From NCBI GenBank assembly GCA_947646735.1, contig CANTFK010000842.1, positions 62,001 to 126,000 of the forward strand: a stretch of DNA of 64,000 nucleotides, written 5' to 3'. Position numbers and translations under genes: made by a program. This stretch comes from Peronospora farinosa (lineage: Eukaryota > Oomycota > Peronosporomycetes > Peronosporales > Peronosporaceae). This document shows, piece after piece, positions 30,085 to 40,321 of the stretch (its first letter is position 1; each line of letters opens with the position of its first letter). Under the pieces are notes generated by a model. That model did not search any database, was not told the origin of the DNA, and worked only from the letters and a program-made list of their open reading frames with translations.

Positions 30085-31229
30085 ATGCCCACCAAGAAGA
30101 TTAAGCGCACCACTACGACGACGACGACAAAGTCGACCAAGTCCGTCAAGGTCTCGGGTGCCTCGAAAAAGAATCCTCTTTTTGTGTCTAGGCCCAAGAA
30201 CTTTCGCAAGGGTGGTGACATTCAGGTATTTTGAAGCGCCGTCTTCTCCTTCCATCGCTTTTGTCTGCGTCTCTTTAAAGAGACAAGGGCAGCGATTTCA
30301 CGCCCCTCGGTGATGATAGAGAGAGTGAAGAGACAGCTTTTGGCTCAAGTAGCCTCGGGTCTTGTCTACTCTCTTTATCTCATTAGAGAACAGTGTAGCG
30401 GGTCCCCCACGACCGCAATGACACAAAACTCGTGGTGGCAATTCCATTCGCTTGCGATGAGTTGCACCTCGAGGGTAAAGAACTGTTTGCTTTCTACTGT
30501 GTCATCATACACAACCTGGCATGATGAAGCTGTGTTACACCCCGTCCAATTCTTACTCCTATCTTGTTTATTTTTATGTAGCCCAAGCGTGACCTGTCCC
30601 GCTTCGTGCGCTGGCCGCGTTACGTTCGCCTTCAGCGTCAGCGCAAGATTCTGTACCAGCGTCTGAAAGTGCCACCTTCGATCAACCAGTTCTCGAACAC
30701 ACTGGAGAAGAATGTCGCCACGGACCTGTTCAAGCTGCTGCTTAAGTACCAGCCAGAGACCAAGGCTGCTAAGACTTTGCGTTTACGCAACATTGCCGCC
30801 GGCAAGGAGGAGGCCTCGGCCCCTCCTGCCGTTGTGAAGTATGGTTTGAACCACGTGACTTCATTGATCGAGCACAAGAAGGCCAAGCTCGTGGTCATTG
30901 CCCACGACGTGGAACCCATCGAGCTCGTGGTGTTCCTGCCTGCTCTGTGCCGTCAATTTAACATTCCGTACTGCATTGTCAAGGGTAAGGCTCGTCTGGG
31001 CCAGCTCGTGCACAAGAAGAACGCTGCCGCCGTGGCACTTACACACGTAAACAAAGAGGACAAGGCAAAGTTTGACTCTCTGACGGAGGCATTCCGCTCC
31101 AAGTTTAACGATGATACAGTTATCCGTCGTAAGTGGGGTGGCGGTATCATGGGTTTGAAGACCCAGAAGAAGCTCGAGTTGCGTGAGAAAGCGATCGCTG
31201 CCGAGGCTGCCAAGAAGGCCCAGTACTAA
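30085..31229 (+). CDS. RPL7A: Ribosomal protein eL8 (L7a), 262 aa, two exons
   Basis: Exon 1 30085-30225 (47 codons, basic, with a run of seven Thr), intron 30226-30581, exon 2 30582-31229. The protein reads [18 protein letters not shown] then [20 protein letters not shown], and has the L7Ae RNA-binding core [20 protein letters not shown]. Length matches the usual 260-266 residues. It is a component of the large ribosomal subunit that binds a kink-turn in 25S/28S rRNA. The 356-nt intron is long for this window. Confidence 0.96.
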
Positions 31230-31701
31230 GTACTGTACGTGATTGGGTCGAAGCTGAGCGTGACGTGTGGTGCATCACTTCATATCTTCTTAATTTGTTG
31301 GTGCTCTCGACAGGAAGGGAGATTTTCCTGGCTAGTATAATGGCTGAATAACATTCTAGCATCTGGTAATTCTTCTTGTCTTTGTTGTTTGATTGGCTGC
31401 ATTGGGAAGTCTACCTAGAGGTTCTACGTAACAGCTACAACCCAGTTACATCTTGTAGAAAGGGTGATTCGTGAAGTACTGCTCAACTACTTGTCCATTT
31501 TGATCCGACCTTCAGCATTGCAGCATTGAAAAAACTCTACAATCAGCGCTTAAGAAGTCCGGTCATAAGTACGTGATGATCGTCTATGTCTTGCTGCTAT
31601 TGATTCACTTATTCATACTGCTTCTTCTCTCTTCTGCATTGAAAAAAGACGTGAAGGACCTCACGGTCGAACCATCGCTGGATTCTTTAACAAAGAACAA
31701 G
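31230..31701. other. Intergenic region upstream of the F-BAR gene
   Basis: No gene recognised. An open frame from 31573 encodes a hydrophobic stretch that looks like intron or leader (GTACGTG donor at 31571, pyrimidine-rich end). The sequence GCATTGAAAAAA occurs twice (about 31520 and 31638). A short upstream exon cannot be excluded. Confidence 0.4.
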
Positions 31702-34700
31702 ATGCAGAGCAGCAACGCCATGACCATGTCCAAGAATTCTCCAGCACGTGTCAATGACATTTCAATGATTGACAATCGAGATATTTCCGTGACATCTTCC
31801 CACGTGATTCCGATTGAAAGCACTTACCCGAATGACCTCTCTCGAGCCTTTCCTAGAGTCTGTCAAAAAGCAAAAAGTGGTGTGCAACTCTGCCACGCAG
31901 TGGCAGTTTTCGTGACGGAGCGTGCAGGACTGGAGAGTAACTATGCTCAAGCACAGCTTAAGCTCGCTCAGTGAGAAAAGAGACTTGTTGTCGACTTATT
32001 GAGTTTTTCTGCAGCTTTCTGTGGCTTAATGTTGTGTTGGCTGTTATTCTTGCTTATGCCAAGGAGTGCAGAGGCTGAAGACTGGTCGGAGCATTGTACA
32101 CAATGCTGGAAAACATTTCGAGAGGCATTAGAGCATCTGGCCCAAGAGCGATGGGCGTTTGCGTCGACAATGCAGACTTCTATTGTACCTGGTGCAAAAA
32201 CCTTTGCAGCACAGCAGGAAATTCAGGTACAACGACTGATTACAGGTTTGTTGTGTCTGTTTTTGCTTTGACTTTGGATCATGTATGGAAAAGAACTTCA
32301 TTACGGTTATTGATCTGCTAACTTGTGCTGCTGAAGAGGGGACCAAGATGCGCTGGGCTCAACAACAGATGTCTTCTTCGCTGGACAAAGCAAAAGCAAA
32401 ATATGACTGCAAGTGCCAGGAAGCGATTGATATGATCGCAACGGTGCGGAAAAGTGACAACATGTCTTCGACAGATACTAACTCGTTGTCATCGGACTCG
32501 TCGCCGGGCGAAGTGTCACTCTCGAAGGAACTGACGGACAAACTGGCAGCAGGTGCTGGACAGCTACTGACAAAGATGTGGGATACCACATATGCGTTTG
32601 GACGCAATCCGCTAGAACGACAGCGCTCGAAGTTATGCGGTTGTTTTGAAGGTGTCATCGCCGCCGAAAAATATTACCTCCAGACTGTGCAATACACAAA
32701 TGCGCAGCGTCTTATCTTTGTGCGAAAGATCAACGAGAATTTACATGCTCTACAGCTGACGGAAGAGCAGCGACTCGAATACCTTCGAGATATCCTGATG
32801 CGAATGCAAAAAGCATTTATTGACATGTTGTCTCGATCCCAGCAGTTCGTTGAGCAAATGAAAACGAGTGCCAACGAGTTTGATGAAATGGGTAAGCAAC
32901 TTTTGTTATATAGTGAACCTGGAAAGCCGTGCTGAGCTCTGACGTCTTTGGTTGTAGCTGATATTGAAAAAGGTTTTCAAAGTCTTGGAAGTCAAGAGGA
33001 AGTGGATGTCAATCGAGCAGACCTATCGATAAATCCTTTCTACCTTCACATGACGCATATCCAGGCGAAGTCAGATGATGGTCAGCGAATGATTGAAACT
33101 ATTAACTCAGTCGTGGTAGAGCTCATTGCTAGTGAAAATCGCTTTTTGCAGTCACTGCACAGATTACTGCGAACTCATGAGAATGGTGGTCTTTCTCCGA
33201 CTACAGATCTCTTTGGCGCATCATCATCCAATACGCACATGAACTTCCTGGCCGATGAAGGTGCAACGATGACGAATGGATGGATAGCGGTAAAGGATCA
33301 AACAAATCTTCTCTTGGAAGTTCATCAGGTACGTTACCAGAATCTCTACAGCATGTGCTTCTGTTTTGTTAGCCTCATGATTATGCCTGCTACGTAGGAA
33401 TTCCAATCGCTACTTGCCGAGCCTGTGTCGCTTATTCTTGACACCATGAAGAGAGAGTACGAGAGCGTCCGCGTTTCAACGCAGGAAAACTTTTTGAAGC
33501 TGCACTCAACATTGTGCAATGAGACAGCTGCACACAAAAGGCTTCAGCAGAAACTGGATGCAACATCCCGGGACTCTGCAATAGGCTATTCGCATTTGCC
33601 AGGGTCACCACCCGTGAAGGCAAATTCTCACGACATTGAAGTCACTCAAGCCCTGAAAATGCTGAGTACTAATACGGGTTTCTTTAATGAGAAGGAACGG
33701 CGATCAGAAACTAAGCTCCGGCAGCTTGCGGAAAAAAATCGTCTGTTGCAAACACAACTTGCCAAAAGCACCAGCTTTCTGCAACAGACATATCAAGCAT
33801 ACGTTCAGGTTCGTTTCCAGATTTTCTTTGTATGGTATGACCAGGACTGATCTCGCACAAATTTAGGAATCCGAGGCGTTCATTTCGACTTACATGGAAA
33901 ACGAGAGATATCGCCTTCAGGCTGGCAAGAACTCGCTGCAGTCGTTGGCCAAAGCGATTGAGCACATGTTGCGCAGTGGCACATCAGTCGGAAACAAAGC
34001 GCTCGTAGAATTTGAAAAAATTGATCCAAGCGAAGATATTGCTGAGTTTATTCGAATGAACCGACAACCGATTAAACGGGTCAAGCATATCGTTGCAAAT
34101 TACCACGACAACGACATCTTGAAAGTAGCCATACGGGAGTATCTTGTGTCGCTTGACGCTTCGTCATCGACGGCTTCAGAAAATGCGGACAAGTTCCTAC
34201 GAAGCCCTACCAGCGGCATGTATTCACCAATTTTCAGGAACGATGCTTTACGTGAGAAGAAACTTTCGCGTGCAAGTACTTTACTGGCAGACGATGAGCA
34301 TGCAATTTTGACAAAGAAGGATAATGCAGGCGGAAGTGTCTCGAGCGAGGATGAAAGTGCAAATTCTGGAACAGAGCAAGATGACAAACTCGTTGAAGCG
34401 CAGCCTCTGGAGGATTCTGACTTTCAAAGGCAGTTCAAGGTAATCGATCGCGACATACGTCGAAAACTAGTCGTTGATCAGCATCACGGCCGCTGACTAT
34501 TCCTTTATGTCGTTTCTACGTTGAAGCTGGATTCGCCTGAGCAGGTCGTCGAAAGTTTTTCATGTGCTCTATTCCTCTCCAACTTTCCGTTCCATGGACG
34601 ATTATACCTGACGAGGAACCGAATGTGCTTTTCCGGGTGGAGGGACACAATATTTGTATGTTGCGTTCCCTGAAAGTAGGGTGAGACCAAAAGTGATGGG

Positions 34701-35984
34701 ATGTAACTCACTTGGTTGTTAATGATGGCAGGTAGCTTTGTTCTCAGAGATTACTGCAATGGGAAAAAAGAACACAGCACTGATCGTTCCCAACGCGATT
34801 GAGGTCTATATTGGTTATACTTGTATTCTGCATTATTTGAAACTTGGTGCTTACACTTGATGCATTGTTCAATGTAGATCACTGTGAAAGGAGAGAAAGT
34901 GTTTTTCACGTCGTTTATATTTCGGTAAGCTCATCTTTGATCAATCCTGACTAACCCACGGTGTGCTTTCTCACTACTTTGTTTGTGTATTCTATAGTGA
35001 TGAATGCTTTCATAGCATTCAACAGTTGCGCTCCATCAAGAAAAAAGCTGCAACGCTTTTGTCAGATACAACAAAGCAACCGTATACAGAGTCACTAGAT
35101 GCTGACAGCGAATTTGTGACTGGCAACGAGTCAAGACGACAAAGGAGGTGCAATGATGTAGTTGCTGTAGCTCCAAGTCGTAAACGGTCCTCGCTTCCCG
35201 ACGTCAAGAATATTGACTACAAGTTCATTGACATCGCAGACGAAACAGCTACTGAAGACCGCCGCGATCCATCGCTACATCTTTCGGATTCTATGACATC
35301 GAAAGCTCCACTTGTGATCCCAGACAAAGATATTTTGCTCGACGAATACGATTTACTGGTAGACGAAGAAGTTGCGCTCAGGTATGAAAGCCTACAGAAG
35401 TCATTGCTGGCCAAGCTAGTACTGGACTAACTTGTTTTGTTTGTACAGCGTCGATACTGCTTTCTTGACATTATGGATTGAGTCTGACACTCTCTTTCGT
35501 AATCTACTCGTTGCTGCCGGCTCAACGGGTATCTCATTGCCTCCTTGGAAAAAGAAAGCTGTTGTGTATACAGCGGTGAACAAACCGGACACGTTTGATG
35601 CTTCTCGGTTGGTTTCGTATACCCACAACAAAAAGTATATGATAGGACCCAGTGTCATTCCGACATCTCAAACTCAACGCTATGCGTACACACCCGGCAG
35701 TCGCCTCATTGTGAGCACAACGACGTGCGTTTCCGATGTACCATACTGCGACTATTTTCGCGTTGAACAGCGATGGGTCTTTAGTGCTACGCAAAAGTCT
35801 GGTGTGAGCTTAGCACAGGTGGGGCTTCGTGTGCAATGGTTGAAAAATACGTGGTTGAAGAAGCAGGTAAGGCAAAACATCTCACCTTGTTCCAGTGCGT
35901 GCGACTACTTTATCGTTACAATGTTACACAATGTAGATTGAGAGTGCCGCTATCTCCGAAGCTAAGGATGCCGTGAAAGCATGA
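31702..35984 (+). CDS. F-BAR / GRAM / VASt protein (sterol-transfer type), 12 exons
   Basis: Exons: 31702-31970, 32064-32226, 32294-32891, 32958-33328, 33398-33808, 33867-34439, 34527-34655, 34732-34803, 34878-34924, 34998-35381, 35449-35866, 35937-35984; phases agree throughout (1160 aa). The N-terminal part has FCH/F-BAR features (FPRVCQKAKSGVQLC, FVTERAGLESNYAQAQLKLA) and long coiled coils. Next is a GRAM domain (SFSCALFLSNFPFHGRLYLT, NTALIVPNAIEITVKGEKVF), then VASt (YFRVEQRWVFSA). GRAM-VASt proteins (Lam/Aster) carry sterols at membrane contact sites; F-BAR binds curved membrane. An in-frame TGA (35982-35984) ends the frame before a membrane anchor encoded just downstream. Confidence 0.8.
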
Positions 35985-36386
35985 TTCGATGCAGCTCTCG
36001 ATGCAACCAACGAGCATGTATCAAATGAACGCAATGCCGGTTCCATTTCGGAATCTTCTGATTCCGCGATGGTAGACTCATCGCTGTCTGAACAAACACA
36101 AGAAGGGCGCTTTTCGAAGTTGTCACCCCAAGATGCTTCCCGTGCAAGATCGCCATCGGCTGTGCGGGTTCATGCTGAGTTCGCGTCGATCACCGATTTG
36201 CCGGCAGAACTTGATTTAACTCTTCAAAGGGCTATCATTGTCTGTGTGCTAGTGTTCGTCTACACGATGTATCGGATGTGTGTTGCAATGGACCAAATGC
36301 AAGCATTGGCACAAGAATCAATGATTCAGCAACGCCAACAATATGAATTGCTGAAGAAAGTTTTGGATAAGTTTGGAAGCAGATAA
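35985..36386 (+). pseudogene. Displaced C-terminal tail with membrane anchor
   Basis: This continues in the same frame directly after the TGA: FDAALDATNEHVSNERNAGS onward, then one transmembrane segment (AIIVCVLVFVYTMYRMCVAM) and a short coiled coil ending at 36386. Aster/Lam proteins normally end in such an anchor, so this was very probably the end of the preceding gene. TGA is one C-to-T change from CGA (Arg). Confidence 0.7.
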
Positions 36387-36702
36387 ACAAGAGAGTATAC
36401 GAAGTTGTTGCTGACAAGAGCATGCTCTATTGAGTCGCATAGCCTTGTATGTTAAAAGAGAAGGACTGATCCAATTACATACGCTTAGTGGCCCTAGTTA
36501 TCCAACAAAACGAATTGAGATTGGACAAACATTTCTGTAAAGAATATAGCGCACCAGCACTCTACCCTCAAGTGTACTCGGTGTATAACTGCAACATCTA
36601 TAACAAGCTTTGTTTCAACAATTAGGAAGTGAAGTAGCCTAAGAATAACGATATTGAAAATGAGTCGATATGTTGCTGCCTATCTTGAAGTGAAGGCTCC
36701 TC
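36387..36702. other. Convergent 3' intergenic region
   Basis: A 316-bp spacer between the 3' ends of the F-BAR gene and the EIF1AD-like gene. AT-rich; no gene or repeat seen. Confidence 0.5.
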
Positions 36703-37577
36703 TCACTCGTCATCGCTATCTGCTTCTTCCTCTTCGTCATCAAAGTGGCCTTTGCGACGATTCCGATTCACGTGCATGTGGGCAAACCCGTCTTCCACCA
36801 TCGTAAGTCCCTTTGAGGACGAAGCTGTAGACACCTGAGAAACTTGTTCATCAGCAACTTCGTTTTCTTCTCCATCCTTCTGCTCGTCCTCGTCACCATC
36901 AGTATCTACGTGCGTCCACGCCTGCTTAGTAGACGACACATCAAATTCCACAGGCCTAACAAAAACAAAACAAATTAATTGCCACATTTTACCCGACAAA
37001 TCAAGACTAAAATTATGTACACTACCGTACCAGAGATCCTTTTGCTTGAGGTTTTTGATCTGATCCTTGTATAAAATGTGCACTACAATGGACGTTACGG
37101 CGCCCTTCTTGCCCGTAGCAGTTGTGGCTTCTCCTCCATCACCCTCCCCGACAATTAAAAAATCACCTATAAAAATAAAATAATAATAATTAAAAAATAA
37201 AAACAAAATAATGTCATCAACTTATTGCCCATTGCAAAAAAAAAAAAAAACTCGTGGACTTTATAATATCACTCTAAAAATTCTTCCAAAATTTAAACTT
37301 TTACCTCGTTTCACCCAAATGAGTTTGCGGAATTTAGTTGGTAACATTGTTACCGATTGAATTCCTTGGGCGTCGACCACCTACGAATTACTTAAAACTT
37401 AGCTCCACAAGACCAAAAAAGTTACACCTGCAGTCTGCAGCGTACCTCGAACAAGTTGGTGCCTCGTAGTGCCGTGACGCGAACAATGAGCTCGTTTTCC
37501 TTAGGCTCTGGATCGCCATATAACACACGCTTGGTCACACCCTTACGATACGCACTCTTTCGTCCGCTGCCTGACAT
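36703..37577 (-). CDS. EIF1AD-like S1/OB-fold protein, 198 aa, four exons
   Basis: Exons 37446-37577, 37305-37380, 37031-37166 and 36703-36955, with GT-AG introns and consistent phase. The spliced protein reads RKGVTKRVLYGDPEPKENEL, IVRVTALRGTNLFE, LPTKFRKLIWVKRGDFLIVG, then QKDLWPVEFD, the pattern of eIF1A-domain protein EIF1AD (IVRV...GNNLxEV...PSKYRKNIWIKRGDFLIV). The C-terminal 70 residues are acidic, ending DDEEEEADSDDE. EIF1AD is a nuclear/ribosome-biogenesis-associated relative of eIF1A; the role here is by family. The intron at 37167-37304 contains a run of 15 A. Confidence 0.85.
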
Positions 37578-37748
37578 GATCGTTATGTGGGAGCTAAAAA
37601 GCTAAAAAAAATAGATACAATAACTGCTTTCTGAAGTAACGATAAGGTGGTGTTTGTTAAAATGAATAAACGTTTTTACAACTGACAGCTTTTAGTTCGT
37701 TGTTTTTATTCCCATCAGCACTTCGTTTTTATTTTCCAAAGAGCTACG
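37578..37748. promoter_or_regulatory. Short bidirectional promoter
   Basis: 171 bp separate the divergent start codons of the EIF1AD-like gene (minus) and the RS-rich gene (plus). The sequence is AT-rich with no clear TATA box, as usual in oomycetes. Shared regulation of the two genes is inference. Confidence 0.5.
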
Positions 37749-38414
37749 ATGGCTGGACGAGGACGTGGACGTGCCAATACTTTGCCTGCATGGATGACCA
37801 AGCAGGGCATTGACGCACCACCTCCTGCTGGACCTGCACCGGGATCGCGTCCGCCTCCATGTGCAGGCGCAGGACCTCCACCTCCACCGCGTAATGGACA
37901 GTTCGATGACGCCCCCGAGCCCGCGCCTCGCCCGCCAATGATACGGAACAATATTCGCGAATCTTCAGGTGGGAAGCGGCATTCGCGCTCCCGAGAACGC
38001 GGAAATGAACGTAATGGCGGTGATGTTAGAGGCCCGCCGCCGATACGAGAGCGGTCGCGTTCACGGAGCCGAGGTATTGGACACCACCGTGATCGCGACT
38101 ACGGAGTCGATCGACGTCGGGAAGAGTCGTACCGACGTGGACGGTCTCGGGAACCGTCTCGTGAACCGTCTCGTGGACGTTCGCGTTCCCGTGAGCGTCG
38201 GGACCATCGTGGAGACTCGAGACGTGGAGGCGGTGACCGCTATGAAGACCGGGGCTACTCGGCGCGCGGACCGAGAAACGACGACTATCGTCGTACTGAT
38301 GGACGTCCTTTGCGCAGGGATGAAGAAGCGGTTGAGCGTGGCTACCGACGACCTTCATCCAATGGACATGACGACCGTACGTCCCGCAGATATGCAGCGG
38401 ATTATCAGCCGTAG
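37749..38414 (+). CDS. RS-rich protein with U2AF65-like N-terminus, 221 aa
   Basis: Single exon. It starts MAGRGRGRANTLPAWMTKQ, closely matching the start of the U2AF65 gene 4 kb away (MAGRGRELTLPAWMKKQ). A Pro-rich segment follows, then about 130 residues of Arg/Ser/Asp/Gly repeats (RERSRSRSRGIG, SREPSREPSRGRSRSRERRD). No RRM or zinc finger is present. RS domains mediate protein-protein contacts in the spliceosome and are phosphorylated by SR kinases. A splicing-associated role is inference from composition and the shared N-terminus. Confidence 0.7.
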   Translation: MAGRGRGRANTLPAWMTKQGIDAPPPAGPAPGSRPPPCAGAGPPPPPRNGQFDDAPEPAPRPPMIRNNIRESSGGKRHSRSRERGNERNGGDVRGPPPIRERSRSRSRGIGHHRDRDYGVDRRREESYRRGRSREPSREPSRGRSRSRERRDHRGDSRRGGGDRYEDRGYSARGPRNDDYRRTDGRPLRRDEEAVERGYRRPSSNGHDDRTSRRYAADYQP

Positions 38415-40321
38415 ACGGCGGTGGTCCACCCATTGTTCGTTCCTGATGCTACAAATGCAAGTTTTAATCAATGCACGGGAGAAGAGTCGACTGGGAGCAC
38501 TCGCTTTGAGATGCATGTCCGAAAGGAGATGGGGTATTATAGTAGCAAGAGGCTTGCGATGCATTACCAGAGCGAGTAAAATTACACTCTCATTTGTATC
38601 AAGAGCTTCGTCAAACTGCTTGCACTCTGCTTTGCGTTGTTCTTTTATCGTTTTCTATCTGCAGCTTGCACGTAAGTGACCAAGTGGAGCCCTGTTGCTG
38701 TAACGTCGTTGCCTGGTTTATTCATGTCGCCAACCTGGCACAGCTATTGAAATGTGACGAGACAGGAGAACGCCTGTCAAGAAAGCTGAAGCCATTTTGA
38801 ATGCGTGAAGCAACTGCCCTCGGCAGCCAGAGCTGTTTCCGAAAAATGTGGCGAAACAAATGCCCAGCGCTACTCGTTAAAGACACAATCCACGGCTGTC
38901 AAAAGTCCGGTGGGTGGCCAGCTATTCTACCATGTTCAGGATCATCAAACGACCACAAGCGAGCAAAACCACTTACTGCTTGCGAAGCAACGACCACAAC
39001 CATCAGAGGGATTACTGCAGCAAAAAAAAACGCCAGTCGACCAACGGAACCGAATATATATCCACTGCGTCTATCGACGTGGAAGATCCCACAGACTCAA
39101 ACAATGCAGCTACACCTAAGCATAGGTAAGCTTCAAGGAACTAGGCTGATTTTGTGAAACACACGTCCAACAACGATGTCTCAGTGGCATCGCTACTTCG
39201 AGCGCTGCACTTTACGACGCTTGCTCGGCGATCAGGCATTGATCTACCGCTACCATTCGCACGTGGCGCTACCACCATCATGAAAGCACCCGCTCCCTCA
39301 GACGACAAATGTACATCAGAGTTATAATAAGCCACGAGATCGCCACCTTCCTCACAAAGCTCTCAAGCTTAACACGGTACGGTATACGAAATGAAGTAGG
39401 TATACGAAATGGACATCTGCGGTAGCTGCGTTGCCATGACACGACGTACAAACTCGTTGCTACGTCATGTGCGATCAGCTAATGGCGCGTGTACCAATAT
39501 AGTCAACATCGACAGCTCATAATTGAGACCGAGCAGAGTCTACTGTCTACTCTTGAAGTGTGGCCAAGCCGATTTTTATGACAAGCTGAAAAACTGCTCG
39601 AGCCGTCATCGCTTCTTCCAAATCAGTCCGCTGCATTCCGCTTTCATTCCGAGACGATCGGTGCGAGACTGCAGCAAGCTGCGAGCGTCACGGCAGCAAC
39701 GGTAAGGATGTTCTTGAGCTGTATAACTTGTCAGCGAATTCTTCATCCTCCCGCTCAACCCTTATTCAATTCGTTAATCGCGTAGCCACGATAGTATAGC
39801 TTCCCATCTGCAATATTGCACGTTCTCCATGGATTGCATCTTGCCTATTAGTTCATCCTGGTCTTGTTTCCGACAGTACAGGAGTAATGTACGAAAAGGC
39901 CATGACCTGAACTTCCAAAATACCGCTGGGTGTTCAAGCGCATTTCCGGACGGTTGCGCTGACTCACCAGTAATTGTATAACTTCAGGTCACTACTCATC
40001 TCAGCTTTACTGTTACCGTCTGAACGCTGATTCTCGTGTCCCACGAACGTGGCTAGTCACTAACGCAGCACTCCACGGATGACCACGACCACCACCGGTG
40101 GACAGATTATCGTACTAGCACCGATGTACAAGTTGTAGCTAAAAGACACGGAAAGAAAAGATACCCACATGCTTTATTGAGAAAAGCTCACCGAAAAAGC
40201 ACGAAAGGATCAATATAGTTCCCTCGCATGCAGACTTTGTACCAGTTGCGTCCCTTTCATTCTTGTAAAATTCAGCAATTGGAGCCGTGTCTGTCATCTG
40301 TCGCGACGTCGTCATACACCA
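38415..40321. other. 1.9-kb stretch without a confident gene
   Basis: Contains overlapping short plus-strand frames at 38801-39157 that recall a decayed coding segment (HNHQRDYCSKKKRQSTNGTE), but no family is recognisable and frames break. GGTATACGAAATG is repeated at about 39380 and 39398. Otherwise nothing. Confidence 0.4.

Noticed and set aside
31573..31701. Hydrophobic N-terminal segment read as a signal peptide of the F-BAR protein
   Set aside because: It begins right after a GTACGTG donor and ends in a pyrimidine-rich stretch, so it is more likely intron or leader; F-BAR proteins are cytosolic.
35982..35984. TGA in the VASt gene as a selenocysteine codon
   Set aside because: The family uses no selenocysteine and the position is in a variable linker; a CGA to TGA mutation is simpler.
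37969..38679. 236-codon frame overlapping the RS-rich gene
   Set aside because: It is a shadow of Arg/Ser codons in another phase; the MAGRGR frame has the conserved start.
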